Below, in pieces: positions 45,472-53,138 of a DNA stretch of 64,000 nucleotides (position 1 is the stretch's first letter; the number at the start of each line of letters is the position of its first letter). The stretch covers positions 248,001-312,000 of the forward strand of contig NZ_BLJU01000005.1 of NCBI RefSeq assembly GCF_009932725.1, given 5' to 3'. This DNA comes from Pseudomonas yangonensis. Its GTDB lineage: Bacteria > Pseudomonadota > Gammaproteobacteria > Pseudomonadales > Pseudomonadaceae. Position numbers and translations under genes: made by a program. The notes under the pieces are model-generated. The model was not told the origin of the DNA and made no database searches. It saw nothing but the letters and a program-made list of their open reading frames with translations.

Positions 45472-46125
45472 TTACCATCGATATGTAATATACGATATAG
45501 AACCCGTCAGCGCACCGGCTGCTTGATGATAATATTCAATGCCCTGCTCAGAGGACAGGCGGATATAACCCAGAATTTTCACTTGCGATACTGAAACGAG
45601 GAAGTTTCTATATATACCCTCGAAATCAAAGGTAATACCGTTACCGTTAAGGATCGTGGCTTTCTCCCCCTGATCACGCGCACGAGCAAAGCCCCACGGA
45701 TCAACACATACAGTGGTGCCGATCTCGTCGCGATATTCAACCGCGTGCGGTTGCGGCCGGTATAACTGCGACTCCAGAGCAGGCGAACTTCTGAACAGCG
45801 AAGGTAGAAGGTGATTCAAATGCGCCCAAACGCCCTGATGAGCGGTATAGATCCTGGTAACTCCCTCTAACGATACCAGGCACTGTAGAGAAGCATTGAA
45901 CTCAGGACTGGTTATATAAGGAAGGTACTCCAGAGCATCAACATCGTAAATACCGGGATCCGCTGGTTCCGAGCTAGCCCCGATCACTCTGTATCCGAGC
46001 GTACGCGCAGTCCTAACCCACGCAGCCGAGGTATCTATATTGATGGGGAAGATAAGCAGCGAGCCACATACTGCCTGAGAGCGTTCGACCGACACGGTAG
46101 CCAAGTTCTTTTCTGATATCTTCAT
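45472..46125 (-). CDS. Hypothetical protein, possible orphan pre-ATP-grasp domain
   Basis: A 217-residue protein not recognised by name. Residues ~20-115 follow a Rossmann-like plan resembling the N-terminal domain of the ATP-grasp protein encoded at 46966-47940: LLIFPINIDTSAAWVRTART, LGYRVIGASSEPADPGIYDV, LEYLPYITSPEFNASLQCLV, TRIYTAHQGVWAHLNHLLP. The remainder (AVEYRDEIGTTVCVDPWGFA and onward) shows no ATP-binding signature, so the protein may be truncated or a non-catalytic relative. ATG 46125 has GGGAG close upstream; an in-frame TTG at 46197 is less likely. Codon use and base composition are more AT-rich than in the flagellar genes. Confidence 0.5.
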   Translation of the reverse strand: MKISEKNLATVSVERSQAVCGSLLIFPINIDTSAAWVRTARTLGYRVIGASSEPADPGIYDVDALEYLPYITSPEFNASLQCLVSLEGVTRIYTAHQGVWAHLNHLLPSLFRSSPALESQLYRPQPHAVEYRDEIGTTVCVDPWGFARARDQGEKATILNGNGITFDFEGIYRNFLVSVSQVKILGYIRLSSEQGIEYYHQAAGALTGSISYITYRW

Positions 46126-46186
46126 GATCTCCCGCCCCGCACACGGTTTATCCAAACCAGAATTCTCATCGACCCGCTGCAAATCA

Positions 46187-46252
46187 AGCCCCGACAATCA
46201 GCTTATGTAAACCGGCACCAACTGGGCTCATTTCTGGAAAATTGCTTGGCAT
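46187..46252 (-). pseudogene. 22-codon 5' gene fragment (methyltransferase-like start)
   Basis: An ATG placed immediately after the methyltransferase stop (TAAAATG) opens a 22-codon frame, MPSNFPEMSPVGAGLHKLIV then GA and stop. The LHKLIVGAG-like end resembles motif I of some SAM-dependent methyltransferases. The frame closes just after a GGGG run; loss of one G would join it to the frame of the 217-residue gene. This suggests a remnant of a rearranged or frameshifted gene, but so short a match could be chance. Confidence 0.25.
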
Positions 46253-46253
46253 T

Positions 46254-46964
46254 TTACAATTCACCAATGCAAAGCAGACGCTCGCTCTGCTCTAGGAAAC
46301 GCGTACCGGATGCTTTGAGATAGGCATTCAAAATCGGGCCCTGGCCTAGCCCCCACCTGATCAATCGATCCTCATGTCGTTTCTTTGCCTTCCCAACTGG
46401 CACCACTGTTACACGCCGACAAACGGACCTCATAACCTCAAAAATTTCGTCACAATAAAAAAACTTGATATTGAATAGCGGATCATTCGGAGCAGTGCGC
46501 TCAAAGTAATCTTTAAACTGCACGTTATGGGCATTATGAACCGTGGCCACCATTCTCCGTCGACTTATACGCGCTTGCTCCCGTGCAAGCGCAATCATTT
46601 CCGCGGTGGAAAACAACCCCCAGAACCCGTTGTGATAAGTCAGATCGAATGCTTGATCTGGAAAATCAAAACGAAATGCATCCATTTCATAAATCTGACT
46701 TGCGAGCGACGGGAAACGCTCTCGCGCTAGGCTCACGGCTTCGGGAGAAAAATCCGCCCCGCTACAGTGAATGCCCATGCGATTCAAGGCAGCCATATCA
46801 CGGAAGCTACCAGCAGCGATCTCAAGTAAACGCTGCTCGTCACGGAGTTTCAGAGCGCGTATGTAATACGCATGCCGCAGGTCTGCCTGATACTTGTCGA
46901 ACACCTCGCCCCACTTCAGGTCCCAGTCGCGCGAACTGGATAGTTTAGATACCGGATCAGTCAT
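46254..46964 (-). CDS. Class I SAM-dependent methyltransferase
   Basis: A 236-residue protein with methyltransferase motifs: motif I LLEIAAGSFRDMAALNRMGI, then CSGADFSPEAVSLARERFPS, acidic YEMDAFRFDFPDQAFDLTYH and NGFWGLFSTAEMIALAREQA. It is likely to methylate the flagellin sugar or its nucleotide precursor, as VioM-type or other methyltransferases do in flagellin glycan islands; the acceptor is not determinable. The start ATG at 46964 lies one base after the ATP-grasp gene stop, implying an operon. AT-rich codon use suggests transfer. Confidence 0.75.
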   Translation of the reverse strand: MTDPVSKLSSSRDWDLKWGEVFDKYQADLRHAYYIRALKLRDEQRLLEIAAGSFRDMAALNRMGIHCSGADFSPEAVSLARERFPSLASQIYEMDAFRFDFPDQAFDLTYHNGFWGLFSTAEMIALAREQARISRRRMVATVHNAHNVQFKDYFERTAPNDPLFNIKFFYCDEIFEVMRSVCRRVTVVPVGKAKKRHEDRLIRWGLGQGPILNAYLKASGTRFLEQSERLLCIGEL

Positions 46965-46965
46965 T

Positions 46966-47940
46966 TCATCGCGTCTCGTAACTCATGATCTGTTCGTAAT
47001 GACCGCGGGCGACAACCATATCGGGATAGAACACTGGCTGATCGACTTCCTCCCCCAAGAAACAACGCAGGGTGTTAAGCACCATGTCATACCCAGTCAT
47101 GTTCGAAAATTTTACCCCTGCAGAGAACCTAGGATTTATATCCATCAATAAATAACTCCCAGAGCACTCGAGAAACTCCATACAAATACAGCCATGCACA
47201 TCTAGCTGATCGGCCAGCCATTCGGCATGCGCGCTCAGAACAGGGCAGCTGTGAATAGCCACAGAAAGGCCAGCACCATTGCTGGTTCGAATAAGCTCTT
47301 TACGACAAATGATACTTACCGTACCGGTGCTGGTATTCCTGAGCACATCGACCACATGTACAATCCCAGCATAAAAAGGCTGAACAATGTAACGCTGATC
47401 CCGGTCACGCCAAAGTAAATACTCTAGGTCCTGCTTGTTATCCAGCCTCATCAGCCCTTCACTGCTTCTGCCGTCACGCGGCTTAGCCAAAAAAGGAAAA
47501 TCACATCTGAGCTCCTGCCACTGAACCAAAGCTCGGCTTGGTATCGGCTGAATGATGTCATCGTTCACAAAGCGGTTGTGCAAGGCCAATTTGTCTCGGC
47601 AAATCTCGACGCAGGATGACGGAGGCAAACATACGACGACACCGAGATCGAGAAAGCGCTTACGTGAGGAGGAGATGACATCCACTTCCGGATCCGTCAA
47701 TGGAATCAAATGGGTGACTAACTCCTGTCGACAAACCGTGAGAATCGCGTCGAGATACTCCTGCGCATCACGAGCAGATGGTAATTGATAGACCTTTTGT
47801 ACAAGAGGGGACGTAACCAGCCAATCAGCAGGGTGCAGATCGCTGCCGAGCAGTCGAATACCTTTATACGAAGACAAACTGCGCAGAACGCACTCTGCCG
47901 ACATAGATCCAATGGCCGTGACCAGTACAGTGACCGCCAT
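46966..47940 (-). CDS. ATP-grasp family ligase
   Basis: A 324-residue protein. The pre-ATP-grasp domain is VTVLVTAIGSMSAECVLRSL, RLLGSDLHPADWLVTSPLVQ. The ATP-grasp core contains the Lys of CRDKLALHNRFVNDDIIQPI, DFPFLAKPRDGRSSEGLMRL, and the metal-binding end SGSYLLMDINPRFSAGVKFS. ATP-grasp ligases join a carboxylate to an amine or thiol through an acyl-phosphate. Next to a sugar aminotransferase it may N-acylate an amino sugar; that is inference. ATG 47940 has GGAG five bases upstream, better than in-frame codons at 47970 or 47982 that overlap the aminotransferase. Confidence 0.78.
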   Translation of the reverse strand: MAVTVLVTAIGSMSAECVLRSLSSYKGIRLLGSDLHPADWLVTSPLVQKVYQLPSARDAQEYLDAILTVCRQELVTHLIPLTDPEVDVISSSRKRFLDLGVVVCLPPSSCVEICRDKLALHNRFVNDDIIQPIPSRALVQWQELRCDFPFLAKPRDGRSSEGLMRLDNKQDLEYLLWRDRDQRYIVQPFYAGIVHVVDVLRNTSTGTVSIICRKELIRTSNGAGLSVAIHSCPVLSAHAEWLADQLDVHGCICMEFLECSGSYLLMDINPRFSAGVKFSNMTGYDMVLNTLRCFLGEEVDQPVFYPDMVVARGHYEQIMSYETR

Positions 47941-47962
47941 ATCAGCTCCATTCGCCCTAGAT

Positions 47963-49078
47963 TCATACATGCAACGGATCACGAATTAACGAGATAATCC
48001 GGTCCTGCTGCTGCTCTTGCATATCGGGAAACATTGGCAAGCAGATCACATGATTAGATATGTTCTGCGCCTCAGGCAACTCGGCGTGACTGGAACCTTT
48101 GAACCCTCTATACATTGGAAAGTCGCTGAGCAAGGGATAAAAGTACCGCCTAGCCAAAATACCTTCACGGCGCAGCAACTCGTAAAGCTCATCTCTGGTG
48201 ATCGGATAGACACCACTCACAAAAACTGGGCAATAGGCGTAATTCCAGTTCACGTCACTGGATATTTCCGGTAGACGCACCCCAGGCACCGCAGACAATT
48301 CAGCACGATAACGCTCAAACAGGTGTTCGCGCCGCGCCAGCGCCAGATCGATATGTTTGAGTTGTAAAAGCCCGAAGGCGGCCTGAACCTCGTTCATTTT
48401 GCCGTTAATACCCGGCGCCACTACCGTTGTTTCATTGGCAAAACCAAAGTTCTTCAAATAATTGATTCGCTGTTTGGTCTTCGCATCTGGGCAAATGATC
48501 GCTCCGCCCTCGAAGGTATTGAATACCTTCGTCGCATGAAAACTAAGAATAGACAAATCGCCATACTGAAGAATACTTCTTCCCGCCAGCCTTACAGCAA
48601 AGGCGTGAGCCGCGTCATAAATCACTTTCAGGCCATAGTTGTCCGCAATTCCCTGAATTCTCTCAACGTCACAAGGTACGCCGTAGCAATGCACAGGCAT
48701 AATCGCAGTGGTTGCTGACGTTATGGCTTGCTCGATCTTGCTAGGATCCAAATTGCACGAAACGGGATCGATATCAACGAAAACGGGAGTCAGTCCATTC
48801 CAGAGAAGCGAATGGGACGTCGCAACAAAAGAATAAGGTGTCGTGATTACCTCACCGCTAATACGCAGTGCCTGCAAGGCTGTCACCAGCGCTAGCGTGC
48901 CATTTCCAAATAGGCATAGGTGCTCTACGCCTAAATAGTCCGCCAGCTCTCGCTCAAGCTGCTCGTGAAAAGGCCCACCATTGGTTAGGCGCTTACTGCT
49001 CCAAATCTGCTCGAGATAGGGAATGAACTCTTCGAGCGGAGGAAGCAAAGGGCTTGTAACAAAAATCGGATCGCCCAT
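47963..49078 (-). CDS. DegT/DnrJ/EryC1-family sugar aminotransferase
   Basis: A 371-residue PLP enzyme. The cofactor lysine lies in LSILSFHATKVFNTFEGGAI, preceded by IYDAAHAFAV (PLP-stacking Asp/His region) and LCLFGNGTLALVTALQALRI. The N-terminal VTSPLLPPLEEFIPYLEQIW and SSKRLTNGGPFHEQLERELA are typical. It transfers an amino group to a keto nucleotide sugar (3- or 4-amino-dideoxy sugar). VioA-type homologues make the viosamine of flagellin glycans in P. syringae and lie in the P. aeruginosa a-type island. The exact sugar is not determinable here. The start ATG at 49078 follows AAAGG. Confidence 0.85.
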   Translation of the reverse strand: MGDPIFVTSPLLPPLEEFIPYLEQIWSSKRLTNGGPFHEQLERELADYLGVEHLCLFGNGTLALVTALQALRISGEVITTPYSFVATSHSLLWNGLTPVFVDIDPVSCNLDPSKIEQAITSATTAIMPVHCYGVPCDVERIQGIADNYGLKVIYDAAHAFAVRLAGRSILQYGDLSILSFHATKVFNTFEGGAIICPDAKTKQRINYLKNFGFANETTVVAPGINGKMNEVQAAFGLLQLKHIDLALARREHLFERYRAELSAVPGVRLPEISSDVNWNYAYCPVFVSGVYPITRDELYELLRREGILARRYFYPLLSDFPMYRGFKGSSHAELPEAQNISNHVICLPMFPDMQEQQQDRIISLIRDPLHV

Positions 49079-49097
49079 GTTCGTACCTTTGATGAGA

Positions 49098-49304
49098 TCA
49101 TTTGCTCAGTGATCCACTTAGCCAGTCCAGCGCCTGTGCCAAATGCCCAAAAACCGGCGCATCTATTTCTGTCAGACAATCATAGCAAGACACGCGCCAA
49201 TTAGCGCCTGATGGCCAGACAAATAAGAACAGACGAAGCACACAGCGCCCGTCACAGTCGTCGCTGGCGATGAAGGTGCGCGTAGCAGAACGGATTGTAA
49301 CCAC
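49098..49304 (-). CDS. Small hypothetical protein between flgL and the aminotransferase
   Basis: A 68-codon frame beginning at GTG 49304 and ending 19 bases before the aminotransferase ATG. Its translation has a protein-like make-up rich in Trp, Cys, Phe and Asp (DDCDGRCVLRLFLFVWPSGA, WRVSCYDCLTEIDAPVFGHL, AQALDWLSGSLSK). No ATG is available and no good ribosome-binding site is seen, so the start is uncertain. It begins 27 bases after the flgL stop and could be co-transcribed. A candidate sigma-54 site overlaps it, so one of the two calls is probably wrong. Confidence 0.35.
   Translation of the reverse strand: MVTIRSATRTFIASDDCDGRCVLRLFLFVWPSGANWRVSCYDCLTEIDAPVFGHLAQALDWLSGSLSK
49184..49199 (-). 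promoter_or_regulatory. Candidate sigma-54 promoter of the glycosylation genes
   Basis: Minus-strand TGGCGCGTGTCTTGCT has one departure (G for A at position 5). The predicted start at ~49173 gives a 95-base leader before the aminotransferase, longer than the other sigma-54 leaders here. Glycosylation-island genes of P. aeruginosa are reported to be RpoN-dependent, which favours it. It overlaps the small ORF at 49098-49304. Confidence 0.35.
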
Positions 49305-49331
49305 TACCAGAATTTGGGAGTTATAGCCGAG

Positions 49332-51020
49332 CTACCTTAACTGGTTGAAAAGATTGAGCCCTGCGATCTTCACGTAGCTTTGTTGCGCGGCCTCGAGGAC
49401 GATCGTCTGGAACGACAAACGAGACAGCGCCTCGGCATAATCCAGCTCGCGCAATTCCGCTTGCACGGACTTGTTCACCAGAGTGACGTCTTCATTGTCG
49501 ACCTGGGTCGTGTCGATCAGGTTGCGTCTGGCACCGATCTCGGTGCGCACTTCGTCGACGTTGGCGATGCCGTTGTCGAAATTCTTCAGGGCAATGGCCA
49601 CTTCGTCGCGGATGGCCAGGTTACCGGCTGGCGAGGTGGGTGAGGACTCCAGCGTCTGACGCAGGCGCGCGATGCTGTCGAGGATGCTGCGCTGCTGCTG
49701 AAATTGCGGCTGTATGCCGAACTCGTCGCCCCCAGCCGCGGCGGCCGGGCCGGACATCGTGAACTGCGCACCATAGATGTCGAAGGTCGCAGGATACGGC
49801 GCCGCTACCGAGCCGGTTGTGAGCACCGTACTGTTGGGTCCCAGCGGCCGAGCGTATACCTCGTAGTCGGTATCGTTGGTGAAACGCACCACCACACCCG
49901 AGGTGGGAAACTGGCCATCGAACACACCCTGGTTGACTATGGCGCCCCCGGACACCACGGCGGCCGAGGTGTTGGTCGAGGAGCGAGTCACGGCAAATTC
50001 GGTAGGTGCCGACTGCAGGGTGAAACTGTGGGTACCGATGCCCGGCGTGCCGGCGGTGGCGGGCAGCTGGATATCGGCCAGCAGGTTGTTCAGGTCCTGC
50101 GGGTTGTCACCTTCCTTGAGTACTACATCTAGCTGAAAACGCATGCCACGGAAGTTGATGGTGTTACCGTTGCTGGTCAGCGGATCGATCTTGCCGCCGC
50201 CCGGGATTTCCGAGGTCACGTCAGCACCGGAAGCGTCATAGATACGAAATTCGTTGCCGCTGACGAAGGCGAGCGAGTACGGCTCGCCATTGCGAAAGTC
50301 GGCGTTGAAGGCGCGATCATCCTCGACCAGACCGGGGGACATGAACACCCGCTGCTCATTGGCAGGTACCGGGGCAATGGTAGTGCCCGGCAAAGGCGGC
50401 GACGGCAGCGCCGGGTTGTTGACGCCGCCATTGCTGGCGGTGCGGTTGGCATTGGTCACGCTCTCGAACAGGCGTTTGCCGTTGTCGTTGATCGCCACGT
50501 TGGTTGAACTGGCGACCTGCAGACTGCGCTGGCCTTCGTCACCCATGTAGGAATAGGTGCCGTCGGGGTTGCGCACGAAGGGCTCGGTCTTGCCCAAGTT
50601 ACCGCTGAACAGATATTCACCGCGGGCGTTCTGGCTGTTCATCAGGTTTAGCAACTCGGCTTCGCGCTCCTCCAGCTCCTTGGCGATGGACTGACGATCC
50701 TCGGCAGACAGTGCGCCACCACCGGCGCGCACGGCCAACTCGCGCACGCGCTGCATCACAGTGTTGACCGAATTTAAAGTGGTCTCCTCCTGCACCAGAC
50801 TATTATCCGCTGCGATCAGGTTATCTTTGTATTGCTTGAGGACAGCCTGTTGCTGCTCGAGCTGCAACAGGCGCACCGAGGCGACCGGGTCGTCAGCAGG
50901 CGTGAGGATTCGGTTGCCGCTGCTGATCTGTTCCTGGGTGCGGATCAGGTTCGAATAGTTGCGCCCCAGGCCGGAAACACCGTTGTTGAACGCCTGAATG
51001 GAGGAAATGCGCATCACCAT
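49332..51020 (-). CDS. flgL: Hook-filament junction protein FlgL
   Basis: A 562-residue hook-associated protein 3. The N-terminal MRISSIQAFNNGVSGLGRNY, LIRTQEQISSGNRILTPADD and PVASVRLLQLEQQQAVLKQY match Pseudomonas FlgL. The C-terminus LRELDYAEALSRLSFQTIVL and EAAQQSYVKIAGLNLFNQLR is typical. The central region is expanded; the E. coli protein has about 317 residues. ATG 51020 has a GAGG site eight bases upstream; the family-start Met is two codons later (51014). It follows flgK after 63 bases. Confidence 0.94.
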   Translation of the reverse strand: MVMRISSIQAFNNGVSGLGRNYSNLIRTQEQISSGNRILTPADDPVASVRLLQLEQQQAVLKQYKDNLIAADNSLVQEETTLNSVNTVMQRVRELAVRAGGGALSAEDRQSIAKELEEREAELLNLMNSQNARGEYLFSGNLGKTEPFVRNPDGTYSYMGDEGQRSLQVASSTNVAINDNGKRLFESVTNANRTASNGGVNNPALPSPPLPGTTIAPVPANEQRVFMSPGLVEDDRAFNADFRNGEPYSLAFVSGNEFRIYDASGADVTSEIPGGGKIDPLTSNGNTINFRGMRFQLDVVLKEGDNPQDLNNLLADIQLPATAGTPGIGTHSFTLQSAPTEFAVTRSSTNTSAAVVSGGAIVNQGVFDGQFPTSGVVVRFTNDTDYEVYARPLGPNSTVLTTGSVAAPYPATFDIYGAQFTMSGPAAAAGGDEFGIQPQFQQQRSILDSIARLRQTLESSPTSPAGNLAIRDEVAIALKNFDNGIANVDEVRTEIGARRNLIDTTQVDNEDVTLVNKSVQAELRELDYAEALSRLSFQTIVLEAAQQSYVKIAGLNLFNQLR

Positions 51021-51083
51021 GGGACTTGCCTCTTGCCGAGCCTGCTTTCCACAGGCTACCCCTTCCCGCAGGAAGGGCAACTA

Positions 51084-53129
51084 TCAGAATGAGTTGATCA
51101 GGGTATCGAACAGGCTACGCGCAACTTGAATGATCTGCGCCGATGCCTGGTAGTACTGCTCGAACTGAATCAGCTTGGCAGCCTCTTCATCGAGGTTCAC
51201 GCCGGACACCGAGTCGCGGTTGTCGGTGGCCTGCTTGAGAATCGCACCCGTCGCCTCGCCGTCGACCCGCGCCTGGCTGGTCAGGGTGCCGACCCGCTCG
51301 ACCAGGTCGCCATAGGCATCGGAGAAGCTGGCGCCGGTGGTGTCCGGGGCCGCCGGGTTGATGCCGATGACCGACTTTTTCTGCAGATCGACCAAGCTCA
51401 GGGCATTGCGGTTATCCGAAACGCCATTGGTGTTGAACGACACCGAGAAGTTGTCGCCCTGCGAGGGGCGACCGCCGATGCTGACGCCGTAGGAGAAGGC
51501 GCTGGGCACGTTCGGCGGGTTGGCCGGTACGTTGATGGTGATGTTGTTGCTCTGCCCCGGCGTGATGTTGCCGTTGTCGATCACGTTACCGTTGATGTCC
51601 AGCACTTCGTAGGACTGGGTCGCGCCGCCGGCGGGCCCCATGACGATGCGCATCGGTGGGGCATTGCGCAGGCTGGTTTCCATGTTGGCCTGGGCCGCTG
51701 GATCGTAGATATCGATCTCCGTGCTGAGCCGGGGCTGACTGACAGTTCCGGTGCCGGTGTTGCCGGGACTGGAGTCGGTCTTCAGCGGAGCGGCAAAGGC
51801 CAGCTCCTCCGGGTTCTTCATCTCGGCACGGGTGTCGCGCGCGGCATTGCGGGTCGGCATTACGGTGAAGCGGTCGCCAGCGGCGAAGGTGCCCTGCGCC
51901 ACGCTCAGGGAAAAACCGTCGATTTCCGGCGTGGGCACCGTATTGATATCGAAGGTCGCCGGGCTGGCCGGGAACATCTTGCCATCGGAAGAACGCCGTA
52001 CGACGTATTCGGTGGCGCTGGTGAACTGGACCTCGTAATCGCTGGTGGTCAGGCGCGTGGTGTCGGTGATGCTGACATTGAGATTGGCCGCCGGATCGCT
52101 GTTGCCGATGCGCGCCAGGCTGCGCTGGGAAAGCAGCAGTGGGTCGTTGATCGGACGGAACAACTCGTTGCCGAACTGGCCGTTGAGGTCGAGCCCCTGC
52201 CCCAGCTGGCGATTCATCTGGTCTGCGATGGACAGTGACAGACGGCCGATGGCGTTCATCGAGGTGTCCAGCACATCCTGGCGGTAACGCAGCAAGCCGC
52301 CCATCTCACCGCCAGTGATCAGCGAGCTGACATTCTGCCGGGAGTTGCCGCTGACGAACTGGATCTCGCTGCGCAGTGGGTCGGACTGCCCCGGCGTCAC
52401 CTCCAGGCGCGCAGCGTTCTTGCCCACCACCAGCGGCTGGCCGGAACCGATAAAGAGGTTGTAGGTGTTGTCATCCTGCGGCACCACCGTCACGCCGACG
52501 AACTCGGAGAGCTTGCGCACCGCCTCTTCACGGGCATCGAGCAGGTCGTTAGGGGCCTGGCCATTGGAGGACGCCACGGCGATCGCATCGTTATAACCGG
52601 CGATCGAAGTCGCCAGCTGGTTGACCTGATCGGTCACTGCCGACAACTGCTTGTTAATGAACGCGTTCTGCTCGTACAACCGGTCGTAGATGTTGTTGAA
52701 GCGCTTTGCCAGACCTTCCGCTTCGGACAGCACCAACTGCCGGGCCGGAACATTGGCCGGGTCTTCCGCTGCGGTCTGCAGGGCTGCGAACAGCTTCTGC
52801 ATGCCGGGAGTAACGCCCGTATTGCTACCGGCCAGCAACGAGTCGAGTTGGTTGATCTGACTCAGGTACGCCTTGGTATCGCTGTTGAGTGCAGTGCTGC
52901 TGCGCACCTGGGTATTGAGGAAGTCGTTATAAATGCGCCTTACATCGGTCAGGGTGGTACCCGAACCAATGTATCCGGCACCACTGAACTGCGGCGTACG
53001 CGTAGCCTGGATCGTCTCCTGACGAGAGAAACCCGGCGTATTGACGTTGACGATGTTATGGCCGGTAACGGCCAGCGATGTCTTGTTCGCAGCGAGACCG
53101 GAGAGACCGATGTTGAGTAGGTCAGCCAT
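51084..53129 (-). CDS. flgK: Hook-filament junction protein FlgK
   Basis: A 681-residue hook-associated protein 1. The N-terminal rod-type motif is MADLLNIGLSGLAANKTSLA, then VTGHNIVNVNTPGFSRQETI. The C-terminal D0 helix region is SVSGVNLDEEAAKLIQFEQY and YQASAQIIQVARSLFDTLIN. The middle is variable and Ser/Asn-rich. It forms the first junction zone on the hook. The ATG at 53129 lies nine bases after the flgJ stop. Confidence 0.96.
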   Translation of the reverse strand: MADLLNIGLSGLAANKTSLAVTGHNIVNVNTPGFSRQETIQATRTPQFSGAGYIGSGTTLTDVRRIYNDFLNTQVRSSTALNSDTKAYLSQINQLDSLLAGSNTGVTPGMQKLFAALQTAAEDPANVPARQLVLSEAEGLAKRFNNIYDRLYEQNAFINKQLSAVTDQVNQLATSIAGYNDAIAVASSNGQAPNDLLDAREEAVRKLSEFVGVTVVPQDDNTYNLFIGSGQPLVVGKNAARLEVTPGQSDPLRSEIQFVSGNSRQNVSSLITGGEMGGLLRYRQDVLDTSMNAIGRLSLSIADQMNRQLGQGLDLNGQFGNELFRPINDPLLLSQRSLARIGNSDPAANLNVSITDTTRLTTSDYEVQFTSATEYVVRRSSDGKMFPASPATFDINTVPTPEIDGFSLSVAQGTFAAGDRFTVMPTRNAARDTRAEMKNPEELAFAAPLKTDSSPGNTGTGTVSQPRLSTEIDIYDPAAQANMETSLRNAPPMRIVMGPAGGATQSYEVLDINGNVIDNGNITPGQSNNITINVPANPPNVPSAFSYGVSIGGRPSQGDNFSVSFNTNGVSDNRNALSLVDLQKKSVIGINPAAPDTTGASFSDAYGDLVERVGTLTSQARVDGEATGAILKQATDNRDSVSGVNLDEEAAKLIQFEQYYQASAQIIQVARSLFDTLINSF

Positions 53130-53138
53130 GGTTCAACC

